From: Acidobacteriota bacterium
GTDB taxonomy: Bacteria > Acidobacteriota > Thermoanaerobaculia > Multivoradales > SZUA-115
Assembly: GCA_024277255.1 (NCBI GenBank)
Contig: JAJRVQ010000063.1
Coordinates: 17,010 to 81,009 of the forward strand
Direction of reading: 5' to 3'
Length of the DNA stretch: 64,000 nt
Positions 7,311 through 14,511 of the stretch are shown in pieces. Position 1 is the first letter of the stretch; each line of letters begins with the position of its first letter. Position numbers and translations under genes: made by a program. The notes under the pieces are model-generated. The model saw only the letters and a list, made by a program, of their open reading frames with translations. It made no database searches and was not told the DNA's origin.

Positions 7311-9182
7311 CTAGTCGTTCAGATAACCCAGTGCGCGCAGCCGCGCACGCTCCTCTTCGCTCATCTGCTGCTGGCGCTCGCCCGCCTCGACGAGTTGGGC
7401 AGCCCAGTGCTGCTCGTCTGCCTTGCGCTTGGCGATCACCTCTTCCAGCCGGCTGAACTCGGCCGGTAGTTCGTCGACCAGATTGTGCATCTCACCAGGA
7501 TCGGCAGTGAGATCGAAGAGCCACCGTTCGCCCTCCAAGCGGCCCAAGACCGCTTTCCATCGTCCCTCGATCACCGCGTCGAAGTTGGCGCCGGTGAAGA
7601 TCGGGCGCTCCGAGCGCCGGCGCAAGAGGTGGGCGCCCGGCAATCCCGTGGTGTCCATCCCCAACTCCTCCAACAGAGTCGGCACCACGTCGAGCGCGCT
7701 GCTCGGCACCGTGACTTTCTCTCCTGCCCTCTCGCCACCGGGCCACTTGATGAGCAGAGGGACCCGTATCTCCTCTTGCCATGGATGGCCGTGCAGGAGC
7801 TGGGCGTGCTCGTAAAAGGACTCTCCGTGATCGCTGGTCAGGACGATCAGCATGTTGTCGAACAGGCCACGTTGCGCAAGGCCCGCGAAGAGCGCCGCCA
7901 GCTGGCTGTCCAGAGTGTCAACTCCACGGTCGTAGAGATAGCGCAGGATCTTCTCTTCACCTGCAAGCGCGGCAACGGTCCCGCTATTGATCGCCTGTAG
8001 GAGCATCGATGAGCAATGTCCCTCTCGACAACCGTAGCTCTCCAACCCGAAGCGTTGAGCGACATGCAGGGGCCGCACTCCCGGCCCCTCGTAGGGGAGG
8101 CGCCGGTAGTCGGAATGCGGCTCGAAGGTGTGCAAGAAGTAGAAGAACGACCGATCGCGATGCTCATCCACCCAGTTGAGGGTCTGGCGTACGCTCTGCC
8201 CCAGCGTCCAATGGACGGAGCGGTACTGGTCGAATCCGCGGCCAAAACCAAATCGAGGATCGAGCCAAAAGCAATCGAAGACCAACCCCGCAGTGGCGAA
8301 GCCCTGTGCCCTGAAGCGTTCGGCCAAGGTGGGAACCGCGGGATGGATGGCGCGTTTGCCGTTGTCGGCCCCGTGGACCCGATGCGGCTGGCCGGTGAGC
8401 AACGCCGCGTGCGAAGGCTGCGTCCACGCGGCCGCGGAATAGTGCGGCAAAAAGATCTGGGCCGCGCCCGCGAAACGATCCAGACCAGGCGTCGGATGGC
8501 TTCCGCCCAACACCGACAAGGCATCCTCGCGCAGTGTGTCTACCGAAATCAGCAGCACCTGAGCCGGAGTACCCTTGCGAGCGGCTCTGCGCGGCAAGAG
8601 CTTGACTTCGGGACGGACTACCTGCGTCCAATGCTCGACATAGATATCCTGGAGGTAGAGCGTTCGTCCCGCCGGCAAAGTCGCGGTAAGACGTAGCGTG
8701 ACCTGGCGATTGGCCAAACCGGCGAGGTCTACCTGGTGGCGTTGCCACTTGGAAAATGCTGACACCGGAAACTCTGCGCGCACAGCAGGGTTCTCTCCCG
8801 ACCCACGCTGCGAGGCCGGTGAGGAATCGACCACCGTCACCCGCAGCGTGCCGGCTCCACCTGAGCCTTCGAGCGGCCGGCTGGCGCAGGTCGAAATAAC
8901 CAACCGCGCCGACTCCCCCAGCAGACCCGTAACGGAGAACTCCTCGCCACCGCGCATCGGCCGCACGAAGCGATTCTCATCGGCGCATGAGAACTCGCCC
9001 GCCGGCTCCGCCTGTCCCATGTTCGAGCGCAAGCCGGCTGTGGTCACCCAATCCACGAAGCGCGGTCGGCGCGGCGGCGCCTGCCGGCACGAGGCGACCA
9101 GCACGGCCAAGGCGATCGCGACCACCACCTTACCCAAGCGGAGGAGGTGCCACGGCCCGGAGTTGGATCTTGCTGCTAGCAT
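7311..9182 (-). CDS. Sulfatase-fold lipoprotein
   Basis: The 623-residue protein has a lipobox-like AVLVASC near residue 32, a beta-rich N-terminal region of about 170 residues, then a sulfatase/alkaline-phosphatase fold: LLISVDTLREDAL (metal Asp), AAWTQPSHAALLTG (nucleophile region) and LTSDHGESFYEH (metal D/H). The place where formylglycine sulfatases carry C/S-x-P-x-R reads T-Q-P-S-H, so this is not a canonical Cys/Ser-modified sulfatase; a Thr nucleophile or phosphotransfer/phosphodiester chemistry is possible. The tail RARLRALGYLND is typical of many such proteins. Its start overlaps the divergent ABC exporter start by 2 bp, unless a shorter start is used. Confidence 0.8.
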   Translation of the reverse strand: MLAARSNSGPWHLLRLGKVVVAIALAVLVASCRQAPPRRPRFVDWVTTAGLRSNMGQAEPAGEFSCADENRFVRPMRGGEEFSVTGLLGESARLVISTCASRPLEGSGGAGTLRVTVVDSSPASQRGSGENPAVRAEFPVSAFSKWQRHQVDLAGLANRQVTLRLTATLPAGRTLYLQDIYVEHWTQVVRPEVKLLPRRAARKGTPAQVLLISVDTLREDALSVLGGSHPTPGLDRFAGAAQIFLPHYSAAAWTQPSHAALLTGQPHRVHGADNGKRAIHPAVPTLAERFRAQGFATAGLVFDCFWLDPRFGFGRGFDQYRSVHWTLGQSVRQTLNWVDEHRDRSFFYFLHTFEPHSDYRRLPYEGPGVRPLHVAQRFGLESYGCREGHCSSMLLQAINSGTVAALAGEEKILRYLYDRGVDTLDSQLAALFAGLAQRGLFDNMLIVLTSDHGESFYEHAQLLHGHPWQEEIRVPLLIKWPGGERAGEKVTVPSSALDVVPTLLEELGMDTTGLPGAHLLRRRSERPIFTGANFDAVIEGRWKAVLGRLEGERWLFDLTADPGEMHNLVDELPAEFSRLEEVIAKRKADEQHWAAQLVEAGERQQQMSEEERARLRALGYLND

Positions 9183-11091
9183 GCGTTCGATGAGCGTCCT
9201 TTGGCGGCTGTTTCGCTACGTGCGCCCGCACCTTCCGACCATGATTCTGGGCGGGTTGCTTCTGGCGACCGCCGGCCTACTCGCTTCGCTGGTGGTGAGT
9301 ACGATGAAACCGCTGGTCGACGACGTGCTCCTGCCTCAGACCAGTCGGGTGGAGGAAGCGGCCACGCCCCAGCCTGCGCCCGAGAAAGAGAGCGGCCTAC
9401 CCGCGGTCTTCGACATCCAGCGCTGGTTGCCCAAGATCGAGTTGACCGAAGGTGTGCGCCAGAAGGCCTATATTTTCGTCCCACTGGTGATGATTCTAGC
9501 CTTCCTGGTGCGCGCCGTTTTCCTCTATTTTGGCACCTATTGGGTGACCGCCGGCGGCATCAAGGTGATCCGCGACCTGCGGGCCGAACTTTACGCCAAA
9601 GTGCTCGATCAATCAGCGCCCTTCTTCCGCGACAATCCCAGCGGCGCCATCCTGTCGCGCTTGTTGAGCGACGTGCAACGTTTGCAGCAGGTGACGACGA
9701 CGACGCTGGCCAACGCCGTTCGGGTGGCGCCGATGGTTCCCTTGCTGCTGCTTCTGATCCTGGTTTTCGACTGGCGGATGTCCCTCTTCGCGCTGGTCGT
9801 CTTGCCGGTGATGGTCTACCCGACCTTGCAGCTGGGAAAGCGACTTCGCCGCGCCTCTCGACGCTCACAGGAGGCGCTCGGTGAGGTCGCCAACTTGACC
9901 GGCGAGGCGGTGAGTGGAATCAAAGTGGTACAGAGTTTCGCCATGGAGGAGTTCGAGAAGCGGCAGTTCGCGGGCGCGCTCGGCCGCTTGCTCGGCATCG
10001 ACCTCAAGGCGGCGCGCGCCGCCGCGCTGGCTCCGGCGGTCATCGAATTGGTGGGAGCGGTAGCGGCCGCCGCCCTCTTCTTCCTCGCCGGCCGCGCCAT
10101 CGCCAGCGGCGGCCTGGATGCCGGCAATTTCACCGTCGTCCTCACCGGTCTCGGCCTCCTCTTTGCCGCCATTCGCCGGTTGACGCGCTGCAACGTCGAA
10201 GCGCAAACGGCCTTGGCGGCAGCCCAGCGGGTCTTCGAGATTCTCGATCTGGAACCGGAGGTTCGCGACGCCGCCGGCGCCCTTGAGCTGCCCCCAATGG
10301 CCAAGGAGCTTCGTTTCGAACAGGTCGAATTCGCCTACGGAAACGCCGAACCTGTCTTGCGCGGCATCGACCTGACCCTCACCAAAGGGGAAATGGTGGC
10401 CCTGGTCGGCCCGTCCGGCGCCGGCAAGACCACCCTGATCAACCTGATTCCACGCTTCATCGATCCGACCAGCGGCCGGGTCACCGTGGACGGCCACGAT
10501 CTGCGCCAGGTGAAACTCGTCTCGCTGCGCAACCAGATCGGGTTGGTCACCCAGGAAACCATCCTCTTCGATGGCTCGGTGCGCAGCAACATCGCCTACG
10601 GACGTAGCGACATCCCGCTCGAGCGCGTCGTCGCTGCCGCTCGTGCCGCCAATGCCGACGAGTTCATCGATAAGATGGCTCAGGGGTACGACACGCCGCT
10701 GGGCGAGAAGGGAACGCGCCTTTCGATGGGCCAGAGGCAGCGCCTTTCGATCGCTCGTGCACTGCTCAAGGACCCGCCAATCCTGATTCTTGACGAGGCA
10801 ACGTCGGCGCTCGATTCCGAGTCCGAACGGCTGGTGCAGCAGGCGCTCGACCATCTCCTCGAAGGGCGCACCAGCATTGTCATCGCCCACCGTCTGTCGA
10901 CCGTTCGGCGCGCCGATCGCATCGTCAGCATGCAAGCCGGCACTATCGTGGAAGAGGGCACGCATCGAGAGCTGCTGAGCGCCGGCGGCCTCTACGCCCA
11001 TCTCTACGAACTACAGTTCGGCGACGAAGAAGAGGACGACAAAGAAGAGACCGAGGCGCAAACGGCGGTCGAAGTCGAGACGCCGGGTTAA
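9181..11091 (+). CDS. MsbA-like ABC exporter (fused permease-ATPase)
   Basis: Only the part from ATG 9181 (or ATG 9190) is coding; the open frame upstream is antisense to the sulfatase gene. The 636-residue product has an N-terminal six-helix exporter domain (hydrophobic segments around MILGGLLLATAGLLASLVV and FVPLVMILAFLVRAVF) and an ATPase domain with GPSGAGKTT, signature LSMGQRQ, ILILDEATSALD and IAHRLST. MsbA-type exporters flip lipid A-core or other lipids across the inner membrane. The signature has Met instead of the first Gly of LSGGQ, a tolerated change. An acidic tail (DEEEDDKEETE) ends the protein. The adjacent kinase supports an envelope-lipid role. Confidence 0.8.
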   Translation: MRSMSVLWRLFRYVRPHLPTMILGGLLLATAGLLASLVVSTMKPLVDDVLLPQTSRVEEAATPQPAPEKESGLPAVFDIQRWLPKIELTEGVRQKAYIFVPLVMILAFLVRAVFLYFGTYWVTAGGIKVIRDLRAELYAKVLDQSAPFFRDNPSGAILSRLLSDVQRLQQVTTTTLANAVRVAPMVPLLLLLILVFDWRMSLFALVVLPVMVYPTLQLGKRLRRASRRSQEALGEVANLTGEAVSGIKVVQSFAMEEFEKRQFAGALGRLLGIDLKAARAAALAPAVIELVGAVAAAALFFLAGRAIASGGLDAGNFTVVLTGLGLLFAAIRRLTRCNVEAQTALAAAQRVFEILDLEPEVRDAAGALELPPMAKELRFEQVEFAYGNAEPVLRGIDLTLTKGEMVALVGPSGAGKTTLINLIPRFIDPTSGRVTVDGHDLRQVKLVSLRNQIGLVTQETILFDGSVRSNIAYGRSDIPLERVVAAARAANADEFIDKMAQGYDTPLGEKGTRLSMGQRQRLSIARALLKDPPILILDEATSALDSESERLVQQALDHLLEGRTSIVIAHRLSTVRRADRIVSMQAGTIVEEGTHRELLSAGGLYAHLYELQFGDEEEDDKEETEAQTAVEVETPG

Positions 11092-11093
11092 CG

Positions 11094-11828
11094 CTACTTG
11101 CCCAAGCGAGGTTTCTTGCGCTCCTTGGTCGGCTCCCCGCCCGGCCAGCGCAGGCTCAGGTAGGCCCGTTTGAGTCCATGCGCCCATCGCTCGGGCAGAG
11201 TTCGCCGCTGGTAGCGAGCATCCTCGGCCGAGACCGCAACGCCGGTGCGGTGGTACTTGAGCTTGACCCAGGCGTTGTAGTCAAACTGGCGTAGGAGGCG
11301 GAAGAGAAAGTGGTTGAGCGGGGCGAATCCCTTCTCTTCGACAATCGCCGCTCCGAAGTCGATCACCATGGGGCGCCGGCCGTCGACGACCATCAGGTTG
11401 TCCTTCTTCTTCAGATCCCCGTGCGCCACACCGCGTTGGTGCATCTGCTCGAGCAAGGTCATGAACTGGGTGAAAAACTCCTGGCGATCCTCCAACTCAG
11501 CGTGACGAAATGGTACACCGTCGATCAGTTCCAGGACCAGGTACCGCCCAGCGATCAGCCCACGACACTCGGGCGCCCCAGGGAAACCCTCGAGCCGGCG
11601 ATAGACCCGGTACTCGCGGCCCAGCATCGCCCGCCGCAGCCACAGTAGCGGACCCCAGCCCATCGCCGCCTTGACCACCCAGCGGCGCCCGTCGCGTTCG
11701 ACGACGAAGACCTCACCCTGGTACCCCGCGGAGAGCCGGTTCTCCGGCCGCTGGAGGGCCGCGTCGAGAAAAGCCTCCAGCTCTCCGCGCCGGTCTTCAC
11801 TCGCGCCGGCCGTTGCGGTCATTGCCAC
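11094..11828 (-). CDS. Lipopolysaccharide-kinase/RIO-like kinase
   Basis: The 244-residue protein shows kinase motifs: a catalytic loop VAHGDLKKKDNLMV, metal-binding VIDFGAA and an N-terminal VKAA lysine region. HGDLxxxN with a short lobe is typical of the LPS kinases (KdkA/WaaP) and RIO-like kinases, which phosphorylate sugars of inner-core LPS or proteins. It ends 2 bp from the convergent MsbA-like gene and starts 7 bp after a methyltransferase gene, so the two minus-strand genes form an operon. Role in LPS core modification is inferred from family and neighbours. Confidence 0.7.
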   Translation of the reverse strand: MAMTATAGASEDRRGELEAFLDAALQRPENRLSAGYQGEVFVVERDGRRWVVKAAMGWGPLLWLRRAMLGREYRVYRRLEGFPGAPECRGLIAGRYLVLELIDGVPFRHAELEDRQEFFTQFMTLLEQMHQRGVAHGDLKKKDNLMVVDGRRPMVIDFGAAIVEEKGFAPLNHFLFRLLRQFDYNAWVKLKYHRTGVAVSAEDARYQRRTLPERWAHGLKRAYLSLRWPGGEPTKERKKPRLGK

Positions 11829-11835
11829 CCGCCGG

Positions 11836-12435
11836 TCATCCCCACCAACCGGAGCGCCGCCAGAGCACGAATAGACAGCCGAGCAGGAAGAGGGCGATCA
11901 GCGGCTCGCCGTTGAGACGCATGCTGTAGGCGAAGGACCAGCCGCCCTTTTCCCCGTCAGGATAGGGGCTGAGGCGAGGGATGAGAGCCCGCGTCACCGC
12001 CCGCCAGCGCTCCCACGATTCGCCGAAGAGACCATGCAACTTGGAGTCTTCCATGCGAATCGTCGGCGGGTAGTACAACAGCCAGAAGAGGAGCATCACC
12101 AACCAGCTCCACCACAAGCCGCAGGCGAAACAGAAGCCAACGGAAATCAAGAAGTTGCCCACGTAGAGCGGGTGGCGAACGAAAGCATAGGGACCGCCGG
12201 TGGCCAGCACCTTGTCCTTCTTGACATAACCGGAGGCCCACAGACGCACCCAGATTCCGCCGGCGACGAAGCCGATGCCCGCCAGTAGCAGGCCGTCGAG
12301 CGGTCGCCCAAGGATGGTCAAGACAACCACCAAGAGGATACCCAGGAGCTGCCGGTGGCGGTCCGGCCGGTAGCGAATATCGTGCAACAGCCTGGAAATC
12401 CCGCCGTCGGGGCGCGGCGGAGCTACGGTAGCCAT
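11836..12435 (-). CDS. ICMT/PEMT-like membrane methyltransferase
   Basis: The ATG at 12435 follows GAGGAGACCCCTT; the open frame extending upstream lacks support and overlaps the divergent gene. The 199-residue product has four or so hydrophobic segments and the family motif GGPYAFVRHPLYVGNFL, then RMEDSKLHGLFGESWERW, the conserved E.....G..Y/W pattern of isoprenylcysteine carboxyl methyltransferases and phospholipid methyltransferases. These use SAM at the membrane. It is the first gene of an operon with the kinase; the substrate cannot be told from sequence. Confidence 0.75.
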   Translation of the reverse strand: MATVAPPRPDGGISRLLHDIRYRPDRHRQLLGILLVVVLTILGRPLDGLLLAGIGFVAGGIWVRLWASGYVKKDKVLATGGPYAFVRHPLYVGNFLISVGFCFACGLWWSWLVMLLFWLLYYPPTIRMEDSKLHGLFGESWERWRAVTRALIPRLSPYPDGEKGGWSFAYSMRLNGEPLIALFLLGCLFVLWRRSGWWG

Positions 12436-12598
12436 AAGGGGTCTCCTCGCAAGCGAAAGGAAGGGCGGCGGCTCGCCGCAATCGGCCGGCAAGCGTAACA
12501 AAAAAGTCTGCGACCTGCGCTGGAGACCGGCAGGCCCAGCTGCGCAGGCCGCTGCACGAGTGTGCAGTATGCTCTGCCGGTTCTTTTTGGAGGCTATC

Positions 12599-13063
12599 TT
12601 GGCGGTTTCTCGTTCGACGTTGCAGAGAGTTGTCTGGGCTCTTGCGCTTGCCTGGTTAGGCTGGGGGGCGGGTGTCGAGGCATTCCACTCTCTCGACCGG
12701 TCCTGGTGGCATCCACCCCGCGACAAAACGCCGTCGATGTGGCGTTTCTCCACTCCAGCCCCGGAGCGTTTGCTCTATTGGATTCAGCGCACCTCGCAGG
12801 TCATTCCGGCGGGGAGCCGCGTGGGCTTTTCTTCCCCCGGAAAGCTGGGTGACGCCCCCTTGTTTCGCTATTGGTGGGCCCGCTACTGGATGGCGGAGAA
12901 CACGATGATTCCGGTCCATCTGCCGAGCTTGAAAGCGAACTCGCTGAAGGCGGATTATCTGATCACCTACGGACAGCGATATGACGACCCCGCTTTCGAG
13001 CTGCTGCTCGAGGACTGGCCGGGAGCGCTCTACCGACTGCGCAAACCCAAGCCTCAGCCATGA
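12599..13063 (+). CDS. Membrane-anchored hypothetical protein
   Basis: A TTG at 12599 lies five bases after GGAGG and gives a 154-residue product starting with one hydrophobic segment (VVWALALAWLGWGAGV); an ATG 13 codons earlier has no ribosome site. The remainder (AGSRVGFSSPG ... ADYLITYGQRYDDP) resembles the soluble C-terminal parts seen beside membrane glycosyltransferase-like proteins, but I do not recognise a family. The stop overlaps the next ATG by 4 bp, so it is co-expressed with the polytopic protein downstream. Confidence 0.65.
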   Translation: MAVSRSTLQRVVWALALAWLGWGAGVEAFHSLDRSWWHPPRDKTPSMWRFSTPAPERLLYWIQRTSQVIPAGSRVGFSSPGKLGDAPLFRYWWARYWMAENTMIPVHLPSLKANSLKADYLITYGQRYDDPAFELLLEDWPGALYRLRKPKPQP

Positions 13064-14511
13064 CGCAACGATTGATCGAACTCTTACTCGGTAGCGTCAC
13101 ACTGTTGGCCGCTGCCGCCGGCTGCTGGTGGTTGGGCCGCCGGCTGCGACCGTGGTTGGTCACCACCGGCCTCGAAGGCGGCTTCCTGAGGGTGATCGAG
13201 CTCATCGCCGGGGTGACCATCCTGCATCTTCTTCTCTCCATCTTCGATCTCGTCGGATTGCCCTGGCGACCGGTTCCACTGCTGATCGCCCTGGTCTTGG
13301 TGGAGCGCTCGACCGGCTATCTCGCTCGGCGGCGGCAAGGTATTGCTTCCCCCCTGGCCGATTCCGGCTGGGGCTGGGGAGACTCTCTCGCCTTCTTGGC
13401 TCTGGCCGTCTTCGGCCTCTGGGCACTGCTCGGCTGGGCGGTCAACCCGGACTTCATCTACCACTGGGGAATCAAGGGGCAGCGGTTCTTTCTCGCCGAA
13501 GGCATCGATGTTGCCTTCCTGACCCAGCGGTGGAGCACCCAGGCGCATCCGGGCTATCCAAACCTCCTACCCGGACTCTTTGCCGCCACCGCCACCGTCG
13601 GTGGAGGTTTTCGCGAACCAGCCATGTTCGGCTGGACGGCTCTGTTCGGCGTCGCCCTGTGGCCGGTCAGCCGCCAGATCCTGCGCGACTGCGTGGTCGG
13701 TGAGTTCACCCGCCAGTCCACCCTGGCGGCTCTCGCCTTGGTGACAGCGATGTTCTCGATCGGCTACCTCCTCAGCGGTGGGCCCGACACCATTCTCGCC
13801 CTCGTCCCTCTGGCTGCCTGGCCGGCGATGCTCAGGGCCCAAGGCCAAGGCCGCTCCAACCCAGAAACACTGACCACCGACCTGCGCGCCGCGGACCTAC
13901 AAATCGGTTTCATCGCCGCCCTCAGCGCCAGCAGCAAGATGGAGGGCATCCCTTTGGCCGCCCTGTTGATCGCCCTCTATCTCGCCCTACGCTGGCGCAC
14001 TGGTCGCGCCACCAACGCCGACGCTGCTACCCCTCGCTCCCGGCGCGAGCTGGCGGCCATGCTGGGGCGAACCAGCTTGCTGCCACTCGCCGCGATCGCC
14101 ATGTGGACGTTACGCGGTCGGCTCTCCGGCCTCTTTGTCGAGCACAACGGCAGTGGCTTGCACCTCGACCGGCTACCGACCATTCTCAGCAGTATGGTAA
14201 CCGCGGCAAACGTGAACCAGTGGCATGGCGTGGCCTGGATCGTGCTGCTTCTGCCAGTCTTGTTGCTGCGCCGCACGACGCGACCGGTAGCGCTGCTGTG
14301 CAGCCTACAGCTGGCCTTCTACGTCACTGTCTACCTCACGGCGCCACTTCCGGACCTCGCAACGGTCCGCTTTTATGTCCTGAGCAGCTTCTCCCGACTG
14401 CTCTTCCACCTGGTGCCTGCGGCGCTGGTCGCCTGTGCCGTTGCCTTCGACTACTGGGTCCGGGCCAAGAAGACCCCGGACCCAGCCACTGCCTCCGACG
14501 CTACGGGCTAA
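13060..14511 (+). CDS. Polytopic membrane protein, possible GT-C glycosyltransferase
   Basis: The 483-residue product has about ten to twelve hydrophobic segments, and a loop VNPDFIYHWGIKGQRFFLAEG whose acidic/aromatic composition resembles the first periplasmic loop of GT-C-fold glycosyltransferases. No exact family is recognised. It is coupled by ATGA to the preceding small protein. Its 3' end overlaps the convergent metalloprotease gene by 11 bp. Confidence 0.65.
   Translation: MTQRLIELLLGSVTLLAAAAGCWWLGRRLRPWLVTTGLEGGFLRVIELIAGVTILHLLLSIFDLVGLPWRPVPLLIALVLVERSTGYLARRRQGIASPLADSGWGWGDSLAFLALAVFGLWALLGWAVNPDFIYHWGIKGQRFFLAEGIDVAFLTQRWSTQAHPGYPNLLPGLFAATATVGGGFREPAMFGWTALFGVALWPVSRQILRDCVVGEFTRQSTLAALALVTAMFSIGYLLSGGPDTILALVPLAAWPAMLRAQGQGRSNPETLTTDLRAADLQIGFIAALSASSKMEGIPLAALLIALYLALRWRTGRATNADAATPRSRRELAAMLGRTSLLPLAAIAMWTLRGRLSGLFVEHNGSGLHLDRLPTILSSMVTAANVNQWHGVAWIVLLLPVLLLRRTTRPVALLCSLQLAFYVTVYLTAPLPDLATVRFYVLSSFSRLLFHLVPAALVACAVAFDYWVRAKKTPDPATASDATG

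Noticed and set aside
9865..11001. 378-residue minus-strand open frame
   Set aside because: Antisense shadow of the MsbA-like ATPase domain.
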